Positions 1 through 8,197 are shown, numbered from the stretch's first letter. The stretch is DNA of 64,000 bases from Methylobacillus flagellatus_A (GCF_031344055.1 NZ_JADBEN010000002.1); one strand, 5' to 3'. Numbers and translations are program-made. Notes: generated by a model not told the origin, from the letters alone.

Positions 1-849
1 AGAGTCGTAAAAGAATATACAGCAGCAGAAATCCGAGAAAGGTATGAATCTTTTAGTCCTTCCAATATAAATGAATTAAAAAAATATCCAACTCTTTTTG
101 TAACAGAACGAGAAGCACTGCCAACTAGAATTGGTTATATAACAGAAATTCGCCCAAGACTGAGAACAATAGCTTTTAAATATGAGTTTGATGAAAATTT
201 TCCAGCTCTTGAGCCAGGTGTAATTGAAAGTATTAGATCTGAAATTGACTTGGGTGAATGGGAGTTAACAAGAACTCATTGGGCTGTAAAAAATGAGCCT
301 ATTTTTGATATTTTAGTTAAAAAAGGTTATATAAATCAGGAGCAAATAGAAACTTCAAATAATGAAAGATTTTCTTCTGAACACAATGATCCCAAAGTAA
401 TACCAACAGAACAAGGCGTATTTAATACACAACAAGTTTTTATTGTTCATGGTCATGATGATATAACCAAGTTAGAGGTCGCTGATTTTATATCAGGTCT
501 AAATCTTGAGCCAATTATATTGCATATGCAAGCAAACTCAGGCAGGACCATTATTGAGAAAATTGAACACTACTCAAATGTTGGTTTTGGAATTGTATTA
601 TATACACCTTGTGATATTGGTCAAAAATATGGTGCCTTAAATAGCTCATTTAGAGCTAGACAAAACGTAGTTTTTGAACATGGTTTTTTAATTGGAAAAT
701 TAGGAAGAAGTCGGGTAGCTGCTATAGTGAAAGGTGACGTAGAAACGCCTAATGATATAAGTGGTGTAGTCTATATCCCTATGAAAGAAGACGAATCTTG
801 GAAAGCTCAAATAATAAAAGAGCTGAAGACTTTTGGATTCGTTCAATAA
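1..849 (+). CDS. TIR-like (CAP12-type) nucleotide-binding protein, 5' end outside the window
   Basis: The reading frame is open from base 1, so the start codon lies upstream; at least 282 residues are visible. The C-terminal part, from about residue 144 of the visible frame, begins with VFIVHGHDD and continues to RARQNVVFEHGFLIGKLGR. This pattern is typical of the predicted nucleotide-binding TIR-like family seen in CBASS/Pycsar effectors and other stand-alone defence proteins. The Glu in the FEHG stretch sits where the catalytic NADase Glu lies in TIR enzymes. The N-terminal part (about residues 1-120) is a separate domain that I do not recognise; it may sense a signal or a partner. Base composition is strongly AT-rich compared with the rest of the window, which suggests transfer, and the gene abuts an attachment-like tRNA fragment. 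A defence role is inference from family and context. Without the upstream genes I cannot say whether it is a stand-alone protein or part of an operon. Confidence 0.8.
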   Translation, partial: RVVKEYTAAEIRERYESFSPSNINELKKYPTLFVTEREALPTRIGYITEIRPRLRTIAFKYEFDENFPALEPGVIESIRSEIDLGEWELTRTHWAVKNEPIFDILVKKGYINQEQIETSNNERFSSEHNDPKVIPTEQGVFNTQQVFIVHGHDDITKLEVADFISGLNLEPIILHMQANSGRTIIEKIEHYSNVGFGIVLYTPCDIGQKYGALNSSFRARQNVVFEHGFLIGKLGRSRVAAIVKGDVETPNDISGVVYIPMKEDESWKAQIIKELKTFGFVQ

Positions 850-1039
850 ATCAGGGAGACCGTTAATAGCTTTATCATGTACGGCAGGTGTCAACGTTAT
901 CTCAATCATAATAGTCTATAAATGCATGTCTACAGTATGTCAACCAAGTGTCATTCCTATTGTTAGGTAATGGCAACTCTTGAGTATCTTTGTCCTGATA
1001 AATAGCGTAAAGCGCTGTATTGAAGGTTTATCTTTAAAA

Positions 1040-1093
1040 CTTAAAATCTCTCGCCCTTTGGGCGTGCCGGTTCTATTCCGGCCCCGGGCACCA
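1040..1093 (+). mobile_element. attachment-site-like 3' half of tRNA-Leu(UAA)
   Basis: From the anticodon loop onward the sequence follows a bacterial tRNA-Leu(UAA). CTTAAAA is the loop, a long variable arm CGCCCTTTGGGCG follows, then a T arm with 5-bp stem GCCGG/CCGGC around TTCTATT, acceptor strand CCCGGGC, discriminator A and CCA. The 5' half (acceptor strand, D arm, 5' anticodon stem) is absent, and the T loop has TTCTATT where TTCGATT is expected. It therefore cannot fold into a tRNA. tRNA 3' halves of this kind are the usual duplicated att cores left by tyrosine-recombinase islands. The intact tRNA-Leu and the integrase would lie outside the window, upstream. Confidence 0.72.
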
Positions 1094-1291
1094 AATCAAT
1101 TGCTTAGATTGTTTTCCCGCATCCTGAAGCTTTCCATTTTCTAACGGTGCCAACTTCGTATCAGCTTGAGCATCTTTAGTTTTTCATGGCAGGTTTGGTG
1201 CGGCATGTGTGATAACTGACATTGCGGCGGATTGATATTGATAACATCGTACCGCTAGCTATAACAACCACTTAAAGTTGATTTGGCATAG

Positions 1292-1327
1292 AAAGAAGCC
1301 TACCGCAAACCACCGATAGGCTTCTTT
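1292..1327 (-). terminator. stem-loop downstream of the PEP-CTERM gene
   Basis: An 11-bp perfect inverted repeat (AAAGAAGCCTA / TAGGCTTCTTT) with a 14-base loop lies 21 bases beyond the stop codon of the minus-strand PEP-CTERM gene. A/T bases flank both sides, so it could work in either direction. The T-run is short. Confidence 0.6.
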
Positions 1328-1348
1328 AATTTTATTAAAGCAGATTAA

Positions 1349-1966
1349 TTAAGCCTTTTTACGTCGCGCTGCAAATCCCAAAAGACCAACACCAGCGAGC
1401 AACATGGCATAGGTGCTTGGTTCCGGCACTGGTGCGGTGACGAATTTCACTTCGCTCAAACCTACCCAAGGCCATTGGGAGTCAAAGTTTGTCAGAATAT
1501 CGAATTGCACATAGCGGGCTGTTGCGGTGAAGTCCACTACTTGCGCAGGAATATCGCCGCCTGTGGAAACGGCCAGTGTGCGCAGATCGCCAACGGTTTC
1601 GAAGGTGATGCCATCGTTGGATACTTTGATGTAGAAGTCCTTAACGCCGCGGTTGTAATCTATATCGAAATTGTATTGCCAGATCAAGGCGCTTCCGAGG
1701 TTGAAAGTCTGGCCGAGGTCAAAAGTCAACTGGGCCGTGGTGTCGACCGGATAAGTGCCTTCCTTGATCCACATATCCGACCAATTGCCGCCATGCAATT
1801 CACCGTTCAGGCCGGAGTTGTCGATCAAGCTGTTAGCAGAGACCGTGAAATGGGTGCTTGAGGCTATAGCGCTTACCGGAGTGACTACATTGTCAGGCCA
1901 AGCGGCATGAGCTTGCATCGAAATAAAGACTGTTGTTGTGATTAACGCTTGATGGATGATGTTCAT
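1349..1966 (-). CDS. PEP-CTERM sorting-signal protein with discoidin-like domain
   Basis: A 205-residue exported protein. Residues 1-21 form a signal peptide ending AHA. Residues about 30-175 resemble an F5/8-type C (discoidin-like, jelly-roll) carbohydrate-binding fold, with phrases such as ISNDG-like KVSNDGITFETVGD and an ARYVQFDI strand. The last 25 residues are a textbook PEP-CTERM tail: VPEPSTYAML, a hydrophobic helix, then ARRKKA. Such tails are processed by an exosortase (EpsH/XrtA type), and the proteins are usually linked to exopolysaccharide or biofilm. No exosortase gene is in the window. The start is supported by AGAGGA upstream of the ATG. The ligand is unknown. Confidence 0.88.
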   Translation of the reverse strand: MNIIHQALITTTVFISMQAHAAWPDNVVTPVSAIASSTHFTVSANSLIDNSGLNGELHGGNWSDMWIKEGTYPVDTTAQLTFDLGQTFNLGSALIWQYNFDIDYNRGVKDFYIKVSNDGITFETVGDLRTLAVSTGGDIPAQVVDFTATARYVQFDILTNFDSQWPWVGLSEVKFVTAPVPEPSTYAMLLAGVGLLGFAARRKKA

Positions 1967-2306
1967 TTTTTCCTCTAACGCTTAGGTTGGATAGTTCCTG
2001 GCCGCAAAGAGGCCGGAAGGGTCTCCAGGCGCTCTTGTGCCTGGACGCCGCTAAGTTACTTGGCGGAGATGTAAATTTGATTCAGGCTTCTAGTCTGTTT
2101 AGCTCATGAGATGAGCCGAGCGTGCGAAGAATGCTTTGCAGATATCAACGATGGGAAATTTAAAGGCCAGGTCTACATATATAGTGATCTGATTCGATAG
2201 GATTAATCGATGAGCATATGCATGACGGGTGGATTTTTAATCTCATGCCACTTGCAGGTTGAAGGTAAAATCTCCCTGACTAACATTCATATCCGACAAT
2301 GAAAAT
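1967..2306. other. intergenic, divergent promoters and leader hairpins
   Basis: The PEP-CTERM gene (minus) and the membrane protein gene at 2307 (plus) are divergent, so both promoters should lie here. On the minus strand the PEP-CTERM leader can form a CCAGGC/GCCTGG hairpin (about 2025-2045) and a second GGCC stem near 2000. I could not match it to a known riboswitch class. Nothing else is seen. Confidence 0.4.
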
Positions 2307-2885
2307 ATGACAATGCGGTTTTATCAGAAAGCATCTTCGTTTAAGTGGTTGCTTGTACTTAGCGCAATTGCCGCGGGGGGTGGTTATTTGATGATCAACG
2401 ATTTATTTAATGGCTCTGAAAATAGGGCGCTGGACGATAGGATCAAGCAAGTTTCCCATAAGGTGCTGGAGGTGCGCGAGGCTACCGAGCGTTTGGAAGT
2501 GGTCTACCTGAATGACAGGACTCAATCCAGCTCGGCTTGGATTGAAGGATTTTTTGAAGATGCCTTGAATATAGCTGTGCTTGCAAAGGACAAGGCATAT
2601 CCTGAGTTGGTGTTTCTGGTGCAAATTCCGGCTGAAGATGCTGGCGACGGATCAAGAGCAACGTTAGGCATGAGCGTGGTTTATGACGGCTCCGCTCTGG
2701 ATTCGCTAGCGCTTAGGGATGCCACCGTGCATCAGTTTGCTGATATGCCCAAACAGGTTCATTATCAGCGGCTTGGAAGAATCAAAGCCCAGGAATACTG
2801 CAATGATGCCGGCGGCTATAAATATACCCCTCGTCTATGTGGTTTCCTAGTCGAGGGATATATCAAAGGTAGAAGGCTCAATTGA
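2307..2885 (+). CDS. membrane-anchored protein of unknown function
   Basis: 192 residues. There is one N-terminal hydrophobic segment (about residues 14-31, KWLLVLSAIAAGGGYLM) without a clear cleavage site, so it is probably anchored in the inner membrane with a periplasmic domain. A short coiled-coil-like segment follows (about 42-66), then a soluble region with two cysteines near the C-terminus (YCNDAGG and RLCGF). A second ATG two codons downstream is an equally possible start. I do not recognise the family. The gene stands alone between two divergent or convergent neighbours. Confidence 0.6.
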   Translation: MTMRFYQKASSFKWLLVLSAIAAGGGYLMINDLFNGSENRALDDRIKQVSHKVLEVREATERLEVVYLNDRTQSSSAWIEGFFEDALNIAVLAKDKAYPELVFLVQIPAEDAGDGSRATLGMSVVYDGSALDSLALRDATVHQFADMPKQVHYQRLGRIKAQEYCNDAGGYKYTPRLCGFLVEGYIKGRRLN

Positions 2886-2898
2886 ACCTTGCCCTGGA

Positions 2899-3378
2899 TT
2901 ACTTCTTTCTGGGGTCATCCTTAGGATTGGTATAGGTAATATCCCAAGGGCCGGTGGCAATCAATTCCACGATGGTTTCATCACCCTCCGTCCATACGTA
3001 ATGCGCATGGCCTGCAGGCAATACAAAGCTTTCTCCCACTTTCAGCGCTTCACCTTTTTTCTTGTCCAGAACGTCGCCCATCCCATTGCCCAGCTTGCCC
3101 TTCAGCACGGTGATGACTTCGGTGAATGGATGGGTATGGGCGGGAATCGGGTAATTGGCAGGAAACTTGAGCCAGGCAATGAAGACGCCCGGTTTGGAAG
3201 GGTCGCCGAGGATAAGTGCGCTTTTGGCGCCCTTGGGCAGAATCGGCTCATCCTTCCAGTCGATTTGAGCCGGCCTGAATGACTGCATTTTTTCTGCCGT
3301 CATTCTTTCAATCTGATCTGCGGCTTGTGCGCCCGTTGCGGCGAATGCGAGGCAGAGGGTGGATATGATAGTTCTCAT
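2899..3378 (-). CDS. periplasmic cupin-domain protein
   Basis: 159 residues with a cleavable signal peptide (about residues 1-19, ending GAQA). The mature part is a single cupin barrel. Motif 1 is HTHPFTEVITVLKG (two His plus Glu) and motif 2 includes GHAHYVW, together giving the usual 3-His/1-Glu metal site. Small exported cupins of this type are common in proteobacteria and mostly of unknown substrate; some act as metal-dependent dioxygenase-like or sensing proteins. The gene is monocistronic, convergent with the upstream membrane protein gene (13 bases apart). Confidence 0.8.
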   Translation of the reverse strand: MRTIISTLCLAFAATGAQAADQIERMTAEKMQSFRPAQIDWKDEPILPKGAKSALILGDPSKPGVFIAWLKFPANYPIPAHTHPFTEVITVLKGKLGNGMGDVLDKKKGEALKVGESFVLPAGHAHYVWTEGDETIVELIATGPWDITYTNPKDDPRKK

Positions 3379-3656
3379 CTTTTCTTCTCCAATAGGTTTG
3401 CTTGATTATTTTTTGCTTAAATGCCTGAGCTGCTTAACATGCTTTTATAATGAAGCGGCACACATCATCGCTGATGGCGGGGCAAAGCCTATACGACAGA
3501 TGACTTAGTTTGAGGTACTGATCGTCATGATTTTGGGCTAGAGAAAATGATGAGAAGCATCCGGGCATGGCTTGAGCTCCAATCTTAAAATCGCTTGTTC
3601 ACTGAACCTAACCCCGGATTGGCAGTCTTTTGGAAATACCCATCTGTCAGGTCATC

Positions 3657-4070
3657 ATGAGAAAAATAATATTGTCGGCGCTTTTACTTTCATTGAGCGC
3701 ATGTGCCGGGGTTCCGCTACAGAATGCATCAAGTACGCCGGTGCCGCCTGACCGGGTATATGCGTCCTATCCCAAATTCTTTACCGGCGCGTATGTCACG
3801 GTGCGCCGCGACCCTGCGCCGAAGGAAATCGGGATCGGTTGCGAGAACGAGCTTTATATCGACAACATCCGTTCCTACACCATCATGCCGGGGGAATATG
3901 TGACGTTCTTCCTCACCGACGGCAAGCACGTGCTCAAGGTGGATACCGGGCGCGGTTCCTGTCAGGGCAGGCCAAGTTCCGAGGAGATCAATGTTTCAAA
4001 CGGCATTTCCCAGGAATACAAGATTTTCAGCCCGCTTGGCGATACGCTGCGGTTGTTCCGTATCATGTGA
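3657..4070 (+). CDS. putative lipoprotein
   Basis: 137 residues from the ATG at 3657. Earlier in-frame codons would begin with TTG and place extra residues before a good signal peptide, so the ATG is preferred. The sequence starts MRKIILSALLLSLSACAG, a lipoprotein signal peptide with lipobox LSAC. The mature domain (about 110 residues) has two further cysteines (IGCENE and GSCQGR) that could form a disulfide. The phrase YIDN.RSY.IMPGEY resembles small outer-membrane lipoproteins with a beta-sandwich, but I cannot assign a function. The next gene starts about 120 bases downstream. Confidence 0.7.
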   Translation: MRKIILSALLLSLSACAGVPLQNASSTPVPPDRVYASYPKFFTGAYVTVRRDPAPKEIGIGCENELYIDNIRSYTIMPGEYVTFFLTDGKHVLKVDTGRGSCQGRPSSEEINVSNGISQEYKIFSPLGDTLRLFRIM

Positions 4071-4187
4071 TGCCGGGACATGGGTTTGCCCTAGCGGGAA
4101 TGCCCTTGAAATGAAAAAAATGATAATCTTGCGTTTCGCGACTGGGACTGTCGCGGTTGACCATATTGATTAAGACAGGAGATTCAA

Positions 4188-4685
4188 ATGCTAAAGAAAA
4201 CGCTCGCCATCTGTATGCTGGCCATGCTGGGCAGCGCGCAGGCCGCCACGCCTTCCGATGATCTGATTTTCAAGTTCATGGAGGTGTCCAACGTCAAGGG
4301 CGCCCTGGAGACCATGCGCGCCAATGCCGATACGGCGTTGCGGAACAACCTCCTGCAATCGCTGCAATACCAGCAGTTGAACGACAAGCAGAAGAAGATC
4401 GCGGAGGAGGCCGGCGACAAGGCGGTGAAGGTGCAGCAGGAGAATTTGTCTTACGACGCCATTGTCAAGCTGGTGTTGCCGTTATACCGCCGTACGTTCA
4501 CGCAGGAAGAGCTGCAGGCCGCGATCAATTTCTATAGCTCGCCCGCCGGCAAATCCATCAACCAGAAAATGCCGCAACTGGCGGCGGAGTCGATGAAGCT
4601 GACCAGCGAGCTCAACCAGAAGGTGATTCCGCAATATCAGAAGATCGCCCAGGAAGCGGTGGAGCGTATCAAGCAGGCAAAGTAA
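4188..4685 (+). CDS. DUF2059 family exported protein
   Basis: 165 residues with a signal peptide (residues 1-19, ending AQA). The rest is predicted all-helical and contains the family hallmark at about residues 90-125: LPLYRRTFTQEEL followed by FYSSPAGKSI. DUF2059 proteins are small periplasmic helical proteins of unknown function that are widespread in proteobacteria. AGGAGA, 7-8 bases before the ATG, supports the start. A G-rich stretch and the convergent membrane protein gene follow. Confidence 0.85.
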   Translation: MLKKTLAICMLAMLGSAQAATPSDDLIFKFMEVSNVKGALETMRANADTALRNNLLQSLQYQQLNDKQKKIAEEAGDKAVKVQQENLSYDAIVKLVLPLYRRTFTQEELQAAINFYSSPAGKSINQKMPQLAAESMKLTSELNQKVIPQYQKIAQEAVERIKQAK

Positions 4686-4700
4686 GGCGGGGGCGGATGA

Positions 4701-5654
4701 TTAATCCGCTTTTTTCTTTTGTGGCGGGCTGTCATCTGCCGGGGGCGTGGGGATGATCTGCTCGACGCTTTGCGGCTCCGTCCGCAGCATCATGATGGAA
4801 TCCAGCGCCTTCTGCTCGTCAAGGGGAGGCTCGTCGTGTTGCAGCAGCGAGTGCCAGTGCGATTGCACGATGTTCTTGACCTGGTGGGCCTCCTGCTCAA
4901 GGTCCAGCAATACCGGCAGGCGCACGACGCCGGTATTGGAAATCGCGAATAGCCCGATCGCCATCGTCAGCAAGACGATCACCCATTGAATGCGTGCGCT
5001 GTCGCGATGCCTGCGGTTTTCCTCCTGGAAGTCGCTCAGGCTTTTCCATGCCAGGCCGGTGACCTTGTAATGGCCCTTGGCCGTCATTTCCAAGTCATGC
5101 GTTTCCACCAGCGAGGCCAGTTGGTACTTCATTTTCTGCATGTACCAGATGCGGTCTTCCTGCGTGAAGCAAAGGTAGCCGACCATTTCCCCCATGAGTT
5201 CGTTGAGCGTGAACGGCGTTTCGGAGACGGCCTTGTGCGCGACGATGTATTTGAGCAGGTCGTAGCGTTCGCGGGTTTCGGTCGGCCTGCGGTTGAGGAA
5301 CACGCTGCCGAGGAAGTGCTTGATGTTGGCGGTCCAGCGGTAGATGGGGGTGAGGATGAGCGGGAGCGCCAGCATCAGGCGGCCCAGCGAGGTGTAGCGG
5401 CGGAAGCGGTTGTTGCCTGCCACAGAATAGCGGTACTCGACCACGATGTTCTGGTAGGGAAAGCGCTCGACCGGGCTGGCGATCACGTTGCGCGAAAGCG
5501 CGCCCTCGGGATTGAGGGATTGCCCGTATACGTTGCTGCCGTCCACGGCCAGGATTTTCTGCACGCCGTATTGCGAAGTGGTGGCGACGATGTTGAAGGT
5601 GCGTTCGCGCTTGCCAAGCAACATGATCATGAGCAGCCAGAGGTTGAGCTTCAT
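4701..5654 (-). CDS. membrane protein of unknown function
   Basis: 317 residues. Hydrophobic segments lie at about residues 3-13 (short, signal-like), 90-108 (LMLALPLILTPIY) and 222-241 (IQWVIVLLTMAIGLFAI). The soluble part between the last two (about 125-205) is charged and helical and could hold a winged-helix-like fold. The C-terminal tail, after about 240, is acidic then proline- and lysine-rich. I do not recognise the family. The downstream convergent neighbour is the DUF2059 gene. The start ATG has no strong ribosome-binding site, so the exact N-terminus is uncertain. Confidence 0.6.
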   Translation of the reverse strand: MKLNLWLLMIMLLGKRERTFNIVATTSQYGVQKILAVDGSNVYGQSLNPEGALSRNVIASPVERFPYQNIVVEYRYSVAGNNRFRRYTSLGRLMLALPLILTPIYRWTANIKHFLGSVFLNRRPTETRERYDLLKYIVAHKAVSETPFTLNELMGEMVGYLCFTQEDRIWYMQKMKYQLASLVETHDLEMTAKGHYKVTGLAWKSLSDFQEENRRHRDSARIQWVIVLLTMAIGLFAISNTGVVRLPVLLDLEQEAHQVKNIVQSHWHSLLQHDEPPLDEQKALDSIMMLRTEPQSVEQIIPTPPADDSPPQKKKAD

Positions 5655-5718
5655 TGATGGACGGCAATATTGTTGGTTTGAATTGAGGTCATTTTACCGC
5701 GTAATCGCCGCAACCAGC

Positions 5719-6222
5719 CTAAGTCTTTGTAAAGCTGTGCAGTTTCCCGAGCTTGATCGCGATTTTCATCAAGTGCCCTATGTCTTCCTTTGTCAGCTGC
5801 ACGGAGTTCGCCGGGCTCGGTGAATTGTCCTGCACCATGGCGACCACGGCATTGTAGCAATCCGCGGCATAACTGATCTGTGCTTGCTCCGGTGCGGAGC
5901 TGAAATCCGAGCCGTAGAAGTGCTTGCAGGCTTCAATGCAGCCGTGCAGCAGGGATTTGTTGATGCAGAGGTTGCAGGCCGTTGCCTGTTGCGGCGCGGT
6001 ATTGGGTGGCGAAAGGGGCGGGAGGTGGTCGCTGTCGGAAATCCACCATTCCTTGGCAATGCCGGTTGCGTTGATCAATAGCTGGAAATTGGCTCCGCGG
6101 GGCATGCGGTCATGCTTGAGCCATTCATGAACAGTTTGCACTGGAAGGCCGTTTTGTTCGGCCCAGGATTTTGCAGATTGCCCGCCAATGACCTTGAGTA
6201 ACTTCTTTGATATTCCACTCAT
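5719..6222 (-). CDS. CI-like phage-type repressor
   Basis: 167 residues. Residues about 5-60 form a helix-turn-helix like the N-terminal domain of phage CI repressors: SAKSWAEQNGLPVQTVHEWL, then an INATGIAKEWW stretch. The C-terminal part carries four cysteines clustered at about 83-100 (CNLC, GCIEAC), then a helical region without an obvious LexA-type peptidase domain. The gene is transcribed divergently from the Ner/GGDEF/EAL gene, and its start codon overlaps one copy of an ATCCGAATT motif that recurs in the shared promoter region, suggesting autoregulation. It may be a domesticated phage switch; no other phage genes are seen. Confidence 0.7.
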   Translation of the reverse strand: MSGISKKLLKVIGGQSAKSWAEQNGLPVQTVHEWLKHDRMPRGANFQLLINATGIAKEWWISDSDHLPPLSPPNTAPQQATACNLCINKSLLHGCIEACKHFYGSDFSSAPEQAQISYAADCYNAVVAMVQDNSPSPANSVQLTKEDIGHLMKIAIKLGKLHSFTKT

Positions 6223-6364
6223 CCGAATTCTTCTAAAAATCGGAAATTATTCCGGATGGGGTAAATGGCCCATAAACGCTTTTATATTCATGGTTCATCG
6301 TTATTATTTCTCCGTTATTACAAATAATTTTCCGACTGTTTACTATTGACATCCGAATTAGGAT
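6221..6364. promoter_or_regulatory. repeated operator-like motif in the divergent promoter region
   Basis: ATCCGAATT occurs at 6221-6229 and 6351-6359, at or next to the start regions of both divergent genes. Between them lies an imperfect inverted repeat, ATCGGAAATTATTCCGGAT (6239-6257), built from related half-sites. The second copy is itself part of ATCC-GAATTA-GGAT (6351-6364). The pattern suggests binding sites for one of the two helix-turn-helix proteins encoded on either side. This is inference from repetition and position only. Confidence 0.5.
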
Positions 6365-6374
6365 GTCTTTTAAT
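6346..6374 (+). promoter_or_regulatory. sigma70-type promoter for the Ner/GGDEF/EAL gene
   Basis: A perfect -35 box TTGACA (6346-6351) is followed after 17 bases by TTTAAT (6369-6374). The -35 box overlaps the operator-like repeat at 6351. Transcription from it would start near 6381, downstream of the ATG at 6363, which argues that translation starts at 6423. Confidence 0.5.
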
Positions 6375-6422
6375 AACTCATCTTCATTGATCATCAATCT
6401 GGATGTTTGGCAACAAGTCGCT

Positions 6423-8129
6423 ATGAATGATGAAAAAAAATTGATAACTGGAGATTGGCATCGGGCAGACATCATTGCCGCCGTGCGCAAGACCAAAACC
6501 AACTTGCAGGCGCTATCCAGGCGGTACGGCTTGTCACGCACAACGTTGAGCAATGCTCTTTACAGCCCATGTCCTCGCTATGAGCGTCTGATCGCCGAGC
6601 ATATAGGCGTCACTCCACAAACAATCTGGCCCAGCCGATATCACCTCGACGGCACGCCCAAGAGCGGAAAGGGCGAGCGCAAGCCGGATGGACGCCAGCT
6701 ATATATGCTGAATGGTAGCATTGCCAGTGATTCGCGCAATCAATATCCGGTGCTGGCAGATCAATTATTTGCTGCTGGGCCTTCCAGGCCGGATGGCGTA
6801 TCCCATTCTTTGCCGGATCAGTCCTACGATGCCGTGACCGGCTTGCCTGGAAAATCACTGTTCCTGGAACACCTCGAGCAGTTTGTCGAACATGCAAGGC
6901 GGCATCCATTGCGCAAGGTGGCGGTGCTGGTCGTGAGGGTGGCGCGGTTCGAGCAGGTGACGGAAGTGCTGGGGGAGCAGGCTGCTGCCATCCTGCTCAA
7001 TGGCATTGCGCAGCGCCTGAACGACCGGATGCCGGTCGCCCACCTCAAGCGGGAGGAGTTCGCCGTCCTGCATACCAGCCATGATGCTGCCGATGCGGGC
7101 ATCTTCAAGGTAGTGGAAGAGGTCAAGTCCCTATTCTCCACGCCTTTCCAGGTCGAGGGCGGCGAGGTCATCCTCTCGTGCAATATCGGGGTTGCCGTAT
7201 ATCCATGGCATGCGGAACGAAGCCTGGAGCTGTTGTCGCATGCCTCGTCCGCATTGTTGCCGTGCCGCGAGTCCGATGCGCGGGACGTCTATATCTATTC
7301 CGAGCAGGTGATCGGCTGCGAAAGGGAGCGCTTTTTCCTCGAGGCCGCCTTGCACCGCGCCCTGGAGCGCAATGAACTGAGCCTGTATTTCCAGCCGCAG
7401 ATCGACGTGCAGGCCGGCAGGATCATTGGGGCGGAAACATTGTTGCGCTGGCACCAGCCCGAGAGAGGCGTGGTGCTGCCGGAGCGCTTTATCCCGATCG
7501 CGGAGGAGAGCGGCCTCATCCTGCCGATTGGAAAGTGGACCTTGCGGCAAGTGTGCAAGCGGCTGAAGGTATGGGGCGCGCAGGGGCTGAAGCTGGAGCG
7601 GATCGCGGTCAATATTTCCGCCAAGCAGTTCAGGGAAACGTCTTTCCCCGACGTGGTGGAAAGCATATTGCGCGAGTTCGAGGTCGACCCGGATTGCCTG
7701 GAGCTGGAGATCACGGAAAGCTTGCTGCTGGAAGACCTGGACGTGGTGGTGCCCGTCATGACGAAGCTGCGCAAGCTGGGCGTGCATATTTCCCTGGACG
7801 ACTTCGGGGTGGGCTATTCCAACCTCTGCTACATCAACCGTCTGCCGGTCGACAGCATCAAGATCGACAAGTCTTTCGTCAAGAACATCGCCTCGGATTC
7901 CAACAGCATGGCGATTGCCGACGGCATTCTCTCGATTGCCAACCGCTTGGGCCTGCGCGTCATCGCGGAGGGCGTCGAGACCCGGGAGCAGCTCGACATA
8001 CTCAGCAACAGCGGCTGCTATCTGATGCAGGGCTATTACTTCCATAAGCCCATGCCTGACTATGCTTTCGCCCAAATCATCGGCACGCCGTCGATCACTC
8101 ATCTTCATATCACTGCGAATGCAGGCTAG
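6423..8129 (+). CDS. Ner-type HTH fused to degenerate GGDEF and EAL domains
   Basis: 568 residues from ATG 6423; an ATG at 6363 would add 20 residues but lies within the likely promoter. Residues about 8-70 are a Ner/SfsB winged HTH: DWHRADIIAAVRK, LSRRYGLSRTTLSNAL, then the GVTPQTIWPSRY tail typical of Ner. A linker follows, then a GGDEF domain (about 150-300) whose active site reads KREEF instead of GGDEF, so cyclase activity is unlikely. The EAL domain (about 310-555) has ETLLRW at the EAL position, NISAKQF, ITESLL, DDFGVGYSN, IKIDKSF and AEGVET; the metal-binding and catalytic residues look intact. It is probably a c-di-GMP phosphodiesterase able to bind DNA. The autotransporter gene follows after 68 bases, so adhesin control by c-di-GMP is plausible. 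A Ner domain on such a protein is unusual. Confidence 0.85.
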   Translation: MNDEKKLITGDWHRADIIAAVRKTKTNLQALSRRYGLSRTTLSNALYSPCPRYERLIAEHIGVTPQTIWPSRYHLDGTPKSGKGERKPDGRQLYMLNGSIASDSRNQYPVLADQLFAAGPSRPDGVSHSLPDQSYDAVTGLPGKSLFLEHLEQFVEHARRHPLRKVAVLVVRVARFEQVTEVLGEQAAAILLNGIAQRLNDRMPVAHLKREEFAVLHTSHDAADAGIFKVVEEVKSLFSTPFQVEGGEVILSCNIGVAVYPWHAERSLELLSHASSALLPCRESDARDVYIYSEQVIGCERERFFLEAALHRALERNELSLYFQPQIDVQAGRIIGAETLLRWHQPERGVVLPERFIPIAEESGLILPIGKWTLRQVCKRLKVWGAQGLKLERIAVNISAKQFRETSFPDVVESILREFEVDPDCLELEITESLLLEDLDVVVPVMTKLRKLGVHISLDDFGVGYSNLCYINRLPVDSIKIDKSFVKNIASDSNSMAIADGILSIANRLGLRVIAEGVETREQLDILSNSGCYLMQGYYFHKPMPDYAFAQIIGTPSITHLHITANAG

Positions 8130-8197
8130 GGCAGGCTGATCAACCAAGGTTGACCGGCCGCGCCATTCTATTTTTTCAATCCAAGGGGAGGGCAGGG

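Larger units (their letters stand above)
850..1348. other. gene-free stretch at the island border
   Basis: No convincing reading frame is seen on either strand. The stretch contains the tRNA-Leu 3' fragment (1040-1093) and the hairpin serving the PEP-CTERM gene (1292-1327). Composition changes from AT-rich to mixed across it, consistent with an island boundary. Otherwise I see nothing. Confidence 0.6.

Noticed and set aside
1040..1093. Functional tRNA-Leu gene
   Set aside because: The 5' half is missing and the anticodon stem cannot form; only an attachment-like remnant.
1967..2306. Cyclic-di-GMP riboswitch upstream of the PEP-CTERM gene
   Set aside because: Hairpins are present but the conserved core bases of the known classes are not.
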